A stretch of DNA of 64,000 nt. Origin: Neorhizobium sp. JUb45 (lineage in GTDB: Bacteria; Pseudomonadota; Alphaproteobacteria; Rhizobiales; Rhizobiaceae). The position numbers and the translations under genes are program-made. Positions 43,583-51,605 of the stretch are shown piece by piece. How positions within the stretch are numbered: the stretch's first letter is position 1; the number at the start of each line of letters is the position of its first letter. The notes beneath the pieces were generated by a model that was given only the letters and a program-made list of their open reading frames with translations, was not told where the DNA came from and ran no database searches. The stretch spans positions 744,001 to 808,000 of the forward strand of contig NZ_SLYW01000001.1 in the NCBI RefSeq assembly GCF_004343585.1, given 5' to 3'.

Positions 43583-44503
43583 TTGGACGTGGTGAAGGAC
43601 GACAAGACCGTCGAGCGGCTGGCGATGTGGGGGATTCCGATCTCGATCGGCGTGCTGGGCCTCAAGCTTGGTGCCTGGTGGGTGACCGGTTCGGTGGCGC
43701 TTTTGTCGGACGGTCTTGAATCGCTGGTCAATGTGGCTGCCGCCTTCATCGCCTATTTCGTCATTCGTTATGCGCAGCGCCCCGCCGATCATGACCATCA
43801 GTTCGGTCATCACAAGGCGGAGTATATTTCCGCCGTCCTCGAAGGCGTGCTGATCGTCGTTGCGGCGCTGCTGATCATTCAGGAGGCATGGGCTGCGGTG
43901 ATGGCGCCGGTCATGCCGGAAGCGCCGTGGCTCGGTCTCGGCATCAATGCGGTTGCCGGTGTGATCAACGCCATCTGGGCGACCACGCTGATCCGCGCGG
44001 GAAGGGCGCATCGCTCTGTGGCACTGACCGCGGATGGTCAGCACATCATGTCGGACGTGGTGACGTCTGCCGGCGTGTTCGTCGGTCTGGTTCTGGCGGT
44101 TCTGACCGGTTACGCCATTCTCGATCCGCTGCTGGCGATATTCGTCGCCATCAACATTCTCTGGCAGGGTTACAAGGTCATCACCCATTCGCTGGGCGGG
44201 CTGATGGACAAGGCGCTAGAGCCGGAGGAAGAAGCAGCGGTGCGCGAGGCGATTGCTGCCCATTGCGGTGGGGCGCTCGATGTCCATGATCTGAAAACGC
44301 GTCAGGCCGGTTCGGCTGCGTTCATCGATTTCCACCTCGTCGTGCCGGCCTCGATGTCGGTCGTTGAGGCGCATGAGATCTGCGACCGCTTGGAAGATGC
44401 GATCAAAGCGGTTATTCCCGGCGCCACATTGGCGATCCATGTGGAGCCCGAAAGCGAGCATGCCCATGGATTGCGCGTCGAAATAGAAGGAACAGGCAAA
44501 TGA
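43583..44503 (+). CDS. Cation diffusion facilitator transporter
   Basis: A 306-residue CDF metal exporter with six membrane segments and a cytoplasmic C-terminal domain. Metal site residues in TM5 are visible as [10 protein letters not shown] (HxxxD). In TM2 the usual D/HxxxD is replaced by ESLVN ([12 protein letters not shown]), which differs from the classical zinc exporter and may change metal preference. A His-rich loop ([12 protein letters not shown]) follows TM2. Cobalt, zinc, manganese or iron are possible. The start is TTG at 43583, or GTG at 43589. It overlaps queF by 4 bases. Confidence 0.85.
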   Translation: MDVVKDDKTVERLAMWGIPISIGVLGLKLGAWWVTGSVALLSDGLESLVNVAAAFIAYFVIRYAQRPADHDHQFGHHKAEYISAVLEGVLIVVAALLIIQEAWAAVMAPVMPEAPWLGLGINAVAGVINAIWATTLIRAGRAHRSVALTADGQHIMSDVVTSAGVFVGLVLAVLTGYAILDPLLAIFVAINILWQGYKVITHSLGGLMDKALEPEEEAAVREAIAAHCGGALDVHDLKTRQAGSAAFIDFHLVVPASMSVVEAHEICDRLEDAIKAVIPGATLAIHVEPESEHAHGLRVEIEGTGK

Positions 44504-44964
44504 CGATGACGGATGTCAGCGGGCTGTCGCAGCTCGGAAAACAGGTGGATGCACCCAAAAGCCCGGAAGAAGCCGTGCTGGAACGTGTGCCCAACAGCAA
44601 TCAGGGCATGGATTACGTGACGCGTTTCACCGCGCCGGAATTCACCTCACTCTGCCCGATGACCGGCCAGCCGGACTTTGCCCATATCGTCATCGATTAC
44701 ATTCCGGACGCCTATCTGGTGGAATCGAAGTCGCTGAAGCTTTTCCTGACATCGTTCAGAAATCACGGCGCTTTTCACGAGGATTGCTCGGTCTATATCG
44801 CCAAGCGGCTGGTCGATCTGCTGCAGCCGAAATGGCTGCGGATCGGCGCCTACTGGTACCCGCGCGGCGGCATTCCGATCGACGTCTTCTGGCAGACCGG
44901 CGACGTTCCGGCCGGCGTCTGGCTGCCCGATCAGGGTGTGCCGACCTATCGCGGACGTGGGTGA
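44500..44964 (+). CDS. queF: NADPH-dependent 7-cyano-7-deazaguanine reductase QueF
   Basis: A 154-residue enzyme that reduces preQ0 to preQ1 in queuosine biosynthesis. The nucleophilic Cys is in [13 protein letters not shown], and the family [21 protein letters not shown] motif follows. Length matches the short (type I) QueF. It overlaps the CDF gene stop by ATGA, an unusual partner, so co-expression may be incidental. No preQ1 riboswitch structure is apparent upstream. Confidence 0.94.
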   Translation: MTMTDVSGLSQLGKQVDAPKSPEEAVLERVPNSNQGMDYVTRFTAPEFTSLCPMTGQPDFAHIVIDYIPDAYLVESKSLKLFLTSFRNHGAFHEDCSVYIAKRLVDLLQPKWLRIGAYWYPRGGIPIDVFWQTGDVPAGVWLPDQGVPTYRGRG

Positions 44965-45072
44965 GGAACGATCCGGCAAAGCCGGAGCAATCGATCCAGT
45001 GAATCGATTGCAGTGACGAACGCACCGAGCCTTGGAGAGGGGCCGGGATAGGTCGCTCCACTCTCGGAAACT

Positions 45073-45107
45073 AAAAGCGCCGGAACGCATCGCTCCGGCG
45101 CTTTTTT
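45073..45107. terminator. Bidirectional terminator between queF and DUF2076 genes
   Basis: AAAAGCGCCGGA, a 9-base loop, TCCGGCGCTTTT followed by T: a 12-bp stem between convergent genes. Confidence 0.88.
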
Positions 45108-45127
45108 CGTTCGTGGCATGATGACGA

Positions 45128-45928
45128 TCAAACGTCGAGACTGTCGTCGCTGCCGCCGAAATCGTCATCGCCGTAATCCGACGCGCCATTGTCGTCGTCG
45201 TTGTAATCAGCCTGCTGGGCATTGCCATCGTCTTGATCGTTGCCGGATGTCTGCTGGTTGTCATCCTTGGACGCGCTGTCACCATAATAGTTGTTGATCA
45301 CGGTCTCCTCGACCGGGCCGCTACTGGCAGCCGTTGCGCTTTCGGCCGGCGAGCCCCAGCCCAGACCGGACACGTGATTGCTGAAAACGCTGGAAAGTGA
45401 ATTGGCAAGCAGCATGCCGCCGGCGACGCCGGCCGCGGTCCCGAGCGCACCACGCAGAAAACTGCCGCCTGCCGATGGTGCGGAAGTTTGGGCGCCAAAG
45501 GACTGACCACCGCCCCATGGCCCACCGGTCGGCTGCGGAGGGCGATAATCATTGTTGTCGTAGCCGGGATTGCCGGCATAGGCGGAACTTGGAGCCGGAA
45601 TTCGATCCGGTCTGGTGGCGCTCTGTGTCGGCTGCTCGCTGCTGCCGAAAATCGATCCGAGAAAACCGCCGCTGCTGCCCTGCCGCGGGCTGCTGGCGGC
45701 ATTTTCCAGTTCTGCCACGCGCGCTTCGAGTTCCTGAATGCGGTGGGATGCCGCTTCCAGTCCCTTTTCCTGAACGATGACGGCCTGTGCGAGGTAATAG
45801 GTGGCGTAGGGCTGACGGCGCGTCTGTTCATCAATCAGCGTTTCCGCGTCGCGGTCGCGCGGGGTGGAGGATGCGGTCTGAATGCGGTCGAACAATGCGG
45901 TGAGAAGCTGGCGTTCTTCGGGTGACAT
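45128..45928 (-). CDS. DUF2076 domain protein with acidic tail
   Basis: A 266-residue protein that begins MSPEERQLLTALFDRIQTAS, matching DUF2076. The N-terminal 80 residues form a helical domain with a coiled-coil stretch (HRIQELEARVAELENAA). A Gly/Pro/Ser-rich middle contains the hydrophobic LGTAAGVAGGMLLANSLSSV, and the C-terminus is an Asp/Asn/Gln-rich tail (DDNQQTSGNDQDDGN). The role is unknown; it may interact with the envelope. ATG at 45928 follows AAGGAGG. Confidence 0.82.
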   Translation of the reverse strand: MSPEERQLLTALFDRIQTASSTPRDRDAETLIDEQTRRQPYATYYLAQAVIVQEKGLEAASHRIQELEARVAELENAASSPRQGSSGGFLGSIFGSSEQPTQSATRPDRIPAPSSAYAGNPGYDNNDYRPPQPTGGPWGGGQSFGAQTSAPSAGGSFLRGALGTAAGVAGGMLLANSLSSVFSNHVSGLGWGSPAESATAASSGPVEETVINNYYGDSASKDDNQQTSGNDQDDGNAQQADYNDDDNGASDYGDDDFGGSDDSLDV

Positions 45929-46038
45929 ATCTGCCTCCTTGGCGGTGATATCCACTCTCGAATTAGGAAGGGATCGTGGCTTTTCAAAGCGACGATCCCT
46001 TACATTTTGGTAACCTTCGAATTGCTCTGGAAGGCTGC

Positions 46039-46632
46039 TCAGCCGAAGACGAGAGACAGGCCGAGAAGGGCTGTGACGACACCGAGCACGCGGGCGATAT
46101 AAGGGCTGAAACGCGCGATGCCGAGGCCAAGCGCAATGCCCGCGACATGCAGGAAGGCGGTGGCGATCACGAAGCCTGCGCCGAACTGCAACGCGCCGGC
46201 CGCGCCGAGTTCACCGCCATGGGCATGACCGTGGAAGAGTGCGAAGACGCCGACGATCGCAGCCGATGCAGCAACCGGCAGCCTGACAGCCATGGCGACG
46301 AGCAGGCCGAGTGCGATCACGGATGCCAGAATGGCGGGTTCGACGAAGGGAAGATCGATGCCCGAGACGGCGATGCCGAAGCCTGCCGCCATCGTGCCGA
46401 CAAAGGCTGCCGGAACCAGCCACAATGCGCGACGGTTATTATTGCCCTGCGCTATCTGCGCGGCCCAGAGGCCGACGGCGAGCATGACCAGAATATGGTC
46501 CATGCCGAACAGCGGATGCGAAAAGCCAGCCATGAAGGAGCCGTGTTCCTGCGGATCGAGATGCGCAAAGGCGGGTGCTGCCGCGGCTGCAAATATGGCG
46601 GCGGTGATGGAAAGGCGTTTGAATATCGACAT
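46039..46632 (-). CDS. HupE/UreJ-family metal transporter
   Basis: A 197-residue integral membrane protein with a signal peptide (MSIFKRLSITAAIFAAAAAP-AFA) followed by six hydrophobic segments. The HupE signature HPLFGMDHILVMLAVGLWA is present, with a second His pair in FALFHGHAHGGE. HupE/UreJ proteins import nickel or cobalt for hydrogenase, urease or cobalamin. No hydrogenase or urease genes are in the window, so the metal need is unknown. GGGG lies 8 bases before the ATG. Confidence 0.88.
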   Translation of the reverse strand: MSIFKRLSITAAIFAAAAAPAFAHLDPQEHGSFMAGFSHPLFGMDHILVMLAVGLWAAQIAQGNNNRRALWLVPAAFVGTMAAGFGIAVSGIDLPFVEPAILASVIALGLLVAMAVRLPVAASAAIVGVFALFHGHAHGGELGAAGALQFGAGFVIATAFLHVAGIALGLGIARFSPYIARVLGVVTALLGLSLVFG

Positions 46633-46825
46633 GGTTGTTCCCCTTGATGCCTGACGGTGGTGATGGTGCACCGATCCGCCGGTATGGGGTCAAGATTAGG
46701 CAGAGTGCTTTTTGCAGTCCATGGGCAAAATGCCGGGGACGCGGAATTCGTCACAGATCCGTTTCCGGTTAACAATGAAAGGCTCTAAGCCTATTCGCAC
46801 ATTGTTTTAACGACGCGAACGCATT

Positions 46826-47446
46826 ATGTCCGGTATCGACACGTCCATGCTGGAGACAATGATGAACGACGAAAACGACGACGACAAGACGAAGGAATTG
46901 CCGCTCGGCAAGGAGACTGAAGCCAATCTCTTCAAGTCCCGCTCGATCTTCATCTATGGCGGCATCACCCAGGAACTGGCGCAGAAGGTCTGCACCCAGC
47001 TGGTTGCTCTCGCTGCCGCCAGTGACGAAGACATCCGCATCTATGTGAACTCGCCCGGCGGTCACGTGGAATCGGGCGATTCCATTCATGACATGATCAA
47101 GTTCATCAAGCCGAAGGTCTGGATCATCGGTACCGGCTGGGTCGCTTCCGCCGGCGCGCTGATTTACGTTTCGGTTCCGAAGGAACGCCGTATCGCTCTG
47201 CCGAACACCCGCTTCCTGCTGCACCAACCCTCTGGCGGCACGCGCGGCATGGCATCCGATATCGAGATCCAGGCACGCGAAATCATCAAGATGAACAAGC
47301 GCCTGATCACGATCTTCGCGAAGGCCACCGGCCAGACGGAAGAAAAGATCGCCAAGGACATCGATCGCGACTACTGGCTCGGTGCTGAAGAAGCCGTTGC
47401 CTATGGTCTCGCTTCGAAGATCGTTACGAGCCAGTCGGAAATCTGA
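46826..47446 (+). CDS. clpP: ClpP-family ATP-dependent protease subunit
   Basis: A 206-residue ClpP. Catalytic residues are visible: Ser in [14 protein letters not shown] (about residue 112), His in [15 protein letters not shown] and Asp in [13 protein letters not shown]. The N-terminus has an acidic extension (residues 14-27, [12 protein letters not shown]) before the family core [14 protein letters not shown]. The VASAG in place of AASMG suggests one of the minor rhizobial ClpP paralogues rather than the housekeeping ClpP of the clpP-clpX-lon locus. No ATPase gene is adjacent. It ends at a terminator. Confidence 0.9.
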   Translation: MSGIDTSMLETMMNDENDDDKTKELPLGKETEANLFKSRSIFIYGGITQELAQKVCTQLVALAAASDEDIRIYVNSPGGHVESGDSIHDMIKFIKPKVWIIGTGWVASAGALIYVSVPKERRIALPNTRFLLHQPSGGTRGMASDIEIQAREIIKMNKRLITIFAKATGQTEEKIAKDIDRDYWLGAEEAVAYGLASKIVTSQSEI

Positions 47447-47472
47447 TCCGTCGCTTATTGAGCGAAGACATC

Positions 47473-47507
47473 AAAATCCCCCGCAGCCTGCTGTCGGGGG
47501 ATTTTTT
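47473..47507. terminator. Bidirectional terminator between clpP and GGDEF-EAL genes
   Basis: AAAATCCCCC, a 13-base loop, GGGGGATTTT then T run: a 10-bp stem between convergent genes. Confidence 0.88.
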
Positions 47508-47528
47508 ATGTCTTGATGAGTGCGGATG

Positions 47529-49823
47529 TCAGGCCGACTGGCGGGCGTGGGAGAACAGATCGCCACGCTCTGCCTGCCAGTTTTCCGCAAACTCGACAAA
47601 GGCTTCCGCAGACATCGGTTTTGCGAAGGCATAACCCTGCAGCACATGGCAGCCGAGATTGCGCAGGATTTCGACATGCGCCGTCGTCTCGACGCCTTCG
47701 GCGACGATCTCGATGCCTTGGCTGCGGCCGATCTCGATGATCGAGGCGACCAGCCGGTGCTGCGAGCCGGAGGCTTCAAGCGGCATGATCAGGCGGCGGT
47801 CGATCTTCAGGCGTTTTGGATCGAGATCCAGCAGGCTGACGATCGAGGCGTGGCCCGAGCCAAAATCGTCGATTTCGATATCGATGCCGAGATCCTTGAG
47901 GTGGCCGATGACGGAGCGCAATGCCTTGTCCTGACCATCGAAGGAAATCGACTCCAGCAGTTCGAATGACAGGCTGCCCTTGGGGATGTTGAGGCTGGAA
48001 ATCTGTGCGAGCAGATTTTCGTCCTTCAGGCGCTGTGCGGAAATGTTGACCGACAGATGCGGTATGTTCAGATCGCGGGCGCGCCAGCGGGTGGCCTGGA
48101 ACAGGGCCTTTTGCAGGATGATGGCGTCGATGTCGCCGGAGCGGTGCAGGCCCTCGGCGATGTCGAGAAATTTGTCGGGCGTCAGGATGCCGCGGGTCGG
48201 ATGTTGCCAGCGTGCCAGTGCTTCGACGCCGACGATGCCGAGCGTGCGTGCATCGAATTGCGGCTGGAAAAACGGCACGATCTGATCGTTTTCGATCGCC
48301 ACCAGCAATTCGTCGGAACTGCGCTTGGTGTGGATCGCCGCAAGCAGGAGGTTTTCAGAGAAGATTTCGGCGCGGTTGCGGCCGCGTTTTTTTGCCTCGT
48401 AGAGCGCTATATCGGCATTGATCAGCAACTGCCTGAGGTCTTCGCCGGCAACGGATTGCGCCGCCACGCCGGCGCTGCAGCCCACATGGCATTCATGGCC
48501 ATCAACGATGATCGGCCGGGCCAGCGCCTTGACGACGGCGCGTGCCAATTGAAGGGCGCGGTCTGCCGCCTTGGTGCCGCTGGTGACGAGAACGAATTCG
48601 TCGCCGCCGATACGGGATGCAAATTCGTCACCGTGCAGCAGAGCCTGCAGGCGCGTTGTCGTCTGGCGCAGGACCTGATCGCCTGCAGCATGCCCGAACG
48701 TGTCGTTGACCTCCTTGAATCGGTCAAGATCGATATGGACAAAGGCCAGCCGGTCGCTTTCGGAAGTCGCGGCGGATGCGTCCATGAACTGGTCGAGGAA
48801 ACGCCGGTTGGGAAGGCCGGTGAGGGCGTCATGCAGGGACTGGTGTTCCAGCGTCCTGCGCGCCGATCGCAGCTCGTCATTCTGCGACTGAAGCTGTTCT
48901 TCGCGCTGTTGCAGCGTCTGGATATGACCTTGACGCTGGCGGATCAGGAAGCCGACCCAGATGGTTGGCAGAAACACGGTAAGAGCCACCAGCGTGGCGT
49001 AAATATAGAGGCGGGCGATATCCGGTGGCGTGGTCTGCCATCCGAGCTTCGGCCGGGCCGCCAGATACCAGGTGTCGTAGCCGAGTTCGATGCGGGTACG
49101 AACGACGTCCTGCGAGAAAAGGCCGGCATCTCCGAAGAACACATCCTTTTCCTTCGGAACCGGGCGCCGCGCGATCGAGATCTCCAGTTGCTGCCGCTCC
49201 GTATCGACATTGCTGTCGCGCAGCAGGCGGTCGATATCGATTACGGTCGACACGACACCCCAGAAATGGCCGTTGGAGGAGAGGAAGACCGGATAACGGG
49301 CAAACAGACCCTTGCCGCCCTGAACGAGCTTGGCGGGACCTGCGATCGTGGTGGTGCGCCGCTTGATCGCTTCCATCACGGAGGCCGATTGCTTGGGATT
49401 TGCCGTATAGTCCTGGCCGAGGATTTCGCGATTTTCCGCCAGCGGATAGATCATTCGCACCACGAGGTCCGGTGCCGCAGCGACATTTTTCAGTTGCGAC
49501 GGATGAGCGAAGATGTGTTCGGCCAGTTGGGCGAACTGCGCCTGATTGATCGACGGATCGGCGGCGATGGCGGCGACGAGACCGTGAATTAGGTTGACGT
49601 TGCCGTGGATGTTGGTTTCGAGCATGGAGGACACCTGGGCAAGCTGTTCCGATGCGGAAAGCCGCTGCGCCCACATGTGGCGCTCATGTTCATCCTGAAC
49701 GGCACGGACAATGCCGACGGCCACCACTGTCATCACCAGGATGGCAGGCAGAATGTAGCCAAGCTGATGAAACCGACCAGAGAAGAAATCTCTGAACGTA
49801 AGTGGTGACGGCAAAATACTCAT
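47529..49823 (-). CDS. GGDEF-EAL protein with CHASE-type sensor
   Basis: A 764-residue cyclic-di-GMP enzyme. One membrane helix (about 24-40) and a periplasmic CHASE-like sensor domain (about 60-265) are followed by a second helix (about 273-293) and a short coiled coil. The GGDEF domain (326-490) has an intact active site RIGGDEFVLV (406-410) but no RxxD inhibition site (HGDE at that place). The EAL domain (505-750) has EAL (534-536), NISAQRL, DDFGSGHASI and AEGVET, all intact. It may therefore both make and break cyclic-di-GMP, controlled by an external ligand. It is divergent from the benE-like gene. Typical role: motility versus biofilm switch. Confidence 0.9.
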   Translation of the reverse strand: MSILPSPLTFRDFFSGRFHQLGYILPAILVMTVVAVGIVRAVQDEHERHMWAQRLSASEQLAQVSSMLETNIHGNVNLIHGLVAAIAADPSINQAQFAQLAEHIFAHPSQLKNVAAAPDLVVRMIYPLAENREILGQDYTANPKQSASVMEAIKRRTTTIAGPAKLVQGGKGLFARYPVFLSSNGHFWGVVSTVIDIDRLLRDSNVDTERQQLEISIARRPVPKEKDVFFGDAGLFSQDVVRTRIELGYDTWYLAARPKLGWQTTPPDIARLYIYATLVALTVFLPTIWVGFLIRQRQGHIQTLQQREEQLQSQNDELRSARRTLEHQSLHDALTGLPNRRFLDQFMDASAATSESDRLAFVHIDLDRFKEVNDTFGHAAGDQVLRQTTTRLQALLHGDEFASRIGGDEFVLVTSGTKAADRALQLARAVVKALARPIIVDGHECHVGCSAGVAAQSVAGEDLRQLLINADIALYEAKKRGRNRAEIFSENLLLAAIHTKRSSDELLVAIENDQIVPFFQPQFDARTLGIVGVEALARWQHPTRGILTPDKFLDIAEGLHRSGDIDAIILQKALFQATRWRARDLNIPHLSVNISAQRLKDENLLAQISSLNIPKGSLSFELLESISFDGQDKALRSVIGHLKDLGIDIEIDDFGSGHASIVSLLDLDPKRLKIDRRLIMPLEASGSQHRLVASIIEIGRSQGIEIVAEGVETTAHVEILRNLGCHVLQGYAFAKPMSAEAFVEFAENWQAERGDLFSHARQSA

Positions 49824-50045
49824 CCAAATGTCCCATGGAATATGCCGTCAGTATGAGAAAAAGACTTTAATTTAGTCTGATGTTTATTTGTAGGAATCGT
49901 TGTGCCGCAGTTCTGTGCAGAACTGGCTGTGGATATGTGTTTTTGCCGAAAAGCTGACCTGCCGTACTCGGCACGGGCGACACGGACTTGCCTGCCGCAA
50001 ATTCCTGTGTTCCTTGCTGTCTCCATCTAGAGACGGATCCTCCCG

Positions 50046-51233
50046 ATGCTGAAAGATTTCTCCGTTCCCGCCCTGTTGATGGGGCTGCTGACCGCGTTTG
50101 TCGGTTTCGTCAGTTCGTTTGCCGTCATCGTGCAGGGACTGACGGCGATGGGTGCCACGTCCGATCAGGTGGCGTCGGCGCTGTTGGCGGTTTGCGTCGC
50201 CCAAGCCGTGCTCGCCGTGTTTTTCTCGCTGCGTCATCGCATGCCGATCATGATGGCATGGACGACACCGGGCGGCGCGCTGCTGGCCACGACCGGCATG
50301 ATCGAGGGCGGATTTCCGGCCGCTATCGGTGCATTCGTGCTCTGCGGCCTGCTGATCACGCTGACGGGCCTGTTTCCGCCGTTCGGCCGGGCCGTGCGGC
50401 TGATCCCGACGCCGCTTGCCAATGCCATGCTTGCCGGCATTCTGCTGGGCCTGTGCCTCGCGCCTGTCAAGGCGGTGGCGTTCAATCCGTGGTTTGGCCT
50501 GCCGATCGTGTTGGCATGGATGCTGGTGGTGACCCGCTGGCGGCTTTGGGCCGTGCCTTCGGCGCTGGCGGCTTTCATTCTGGTGCTGATCTTTGGTGTC
50601 GACCTGCCGCCGGATGCGATGGCGCGGGTTGGTGGCGCGATCCATCCGCAACTGGAATTCGTCACTCCGCTGTTCACCTGGCACGGGTTCGTTTCTGTGG
50701 CGCTGCCGCTGTTCATCGTCACCATGGCGTCGCAGAACATTCCGGGCATCGCCATTCTCAAGGCGCATGGTTATGAGCCGCCGCCGGGGCCGCTGTTTGC
50801 CTCGACCGGCGTGTTTTCCACCATCATTGCCTTCTTCGGCAGCGTGCCCGTCAATCTTGCCGCCATCACTGCGGCCATGTGCGCCAGCGAGGATGCGCAT
50901 CCCGATTCGAAACGGCGATACTGGGCGGCGGTCGTGGGCGGCAGCGCCTATATCGTGCTCGGGCTGATCGCTGGTGGCATTATCGCTTTCGTATCGCTGG
51001 CGCCGCCGATCCTGTTGCAGGCGGTGGCGGGGCTGGCGCTGATCGGTGCGTTGTCCAATGCCGCGCATGCCGCGTTTCATGATCCGTCGGCGCGGGAAGC
51101 CGCCGCCATCACCTTTCTGGTGACGGCTTCGGGCACGACGTTTGCCGGTATCTCCGGGGCTTTCTGGGGGCTTGTCGCAGGCGGCTTCGTGCTGTGGCTT
51201 GCACGTTTCACCAAGGGCTGGGGAAAGCGTTGA
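50046..51233 (+). CDS. benE: BenE-family transporter
   Basis: A 395-residue integral membrane protein with about 12 helices. Family features are the opening AFVGFVSSFAVIVQGLTAMG, MAWTTPGGALLATTG and NIPGIAILKAHGY followed by SVPVNLAAITAAMCASEDAH, characteristic of benzoate membrane transport proteins. It should exchange or symport benzoate or a similar aromatic acid with protons. No benzoate degradation genes are near. The start ATG follows GGATCCTCCCG. Confidence 0.88.
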   Translation: MLKDFSVPALLMGLLTAFVGFVSSFAVIVQGLTAMGATSDQVASALLAVCVAQAVLAVFFSLRHRMPIMMAWTTPGGALLATTGMIEGGFPAAIGAFVLCGLLITLTGLFPPFGRAVRLIPTPLANAMLAGILLGLCLAPVKAVAFNPWFGLPIVLAWMLVVTRWRLWAVPSALAAFILVLIFGVDLPPDAMARVGGAIHPQLEFVTPLFTWHGFVSVALPLFIVTMASQNIPGIAILKAHGYEPPPGPLFASTGVFSTIIAFFGSVPVNLAAITAAMCASEDAHPDSKRRYWAAVVGGSAYIVLGLIAGGIIAFVSLAPPILLQAVAGLALIGALSNAAHAAFHDPSAREAAAITFLVTASGTTFAGISGAFWGLVAGGFVLWLARFTKGWGKR

Positions 51234-51317
51234 TGTCTTGATCGGTTTCGTGAAGGCGTACCAAAAGTCAAAAAGCCGTTCTTGCCACATCTTGTCCCGA
51301 CAGCTATAGATTCGCAC

Positions 51318-51443
51318 ATGACCATGACAGGCGCGATCATGTTTGACCGTTTTGCAACCCGCTGCATCGCAGCCGGGGCGACGGTTTTCGCGCCTCTCTC
51401 GCTTCTTAGCCTCGACCTTACACTCGGTTGCCGGGTCCGTTGA
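51318..51443 (+). CDS. Leucine-rich leader peptide upstream of leuA
   Basis: A 41-residue ORF with six Leu codons in ten positions (PLSLLSLDLTL, residues 26-36), ending 162 bases before leuA. A GGAGC...GCTCC hairpin (51444-51486) begins right after its stop. This is the expected arrangement of a leucine attenuation leader. No T tract follows the hairpin, so a Rho-dependent or translational mechanism is more likely. Downstream starts at residues 3 or 8 are possible. Confidence 0.6.
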   Translation: MTMTGAIMFDRFATRCIAAGATVFAPLSLLSLDLTLGCRVR

Positions 51444-51486
51444 GGAGCGCCCGGCGGCCGACAAAGCCCGCCGGCGTAAGAGCTCC
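51444..51486 (+). promoter_or_regulatory. Hairpin after the leuA leader peptide
   Basis: GGAGC pairs with GCTCC, and inside it CGGCGG with CCGCCG, giving a stable stem. It can be expected to alternate with ribosome position on the leader. A second small hairpin, GAGCC/GGCTC, is at 51564-51577. Confidence 0.5.
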
Positions 51487-51605
51487 TCGCATCAAATCCC
51501 TGAAATAAACACGGACCATAAGGTCCAGCATCCGCAGTCGGATGACCGTCGATGAACGGCATCGAGCCAAACGGCTCCTGCGGAGGGCAAGCGAAGGACG
51601 AAGAC

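Noticed and set aside
44450..44500. PreQ1 riboswitch before queF
   Set aside because: queF starts inside the CDF gene end; no aptamer-like structure is seen.
48057..49592. A 511-residue open frame antisense to the GGDEF-EAL gene
   Set aside because: The minus-strand protein has intact GGDEF and EAL motifs; the plus frame has no domain.
50046..51233. Benzoate catabolic cluster
   Set aside because: Only the transporter is present; no dioxygenase or catechol genes are adjacent.
49884..51464. A 526-residue open frame antisense to the BenE-family gene
   Set aside because: It overlaps a clear membrane transporter on the other strand and its own translation is low-complexity and Arg/His/Gln-rich; GC-rich codon bias makes such frames common.
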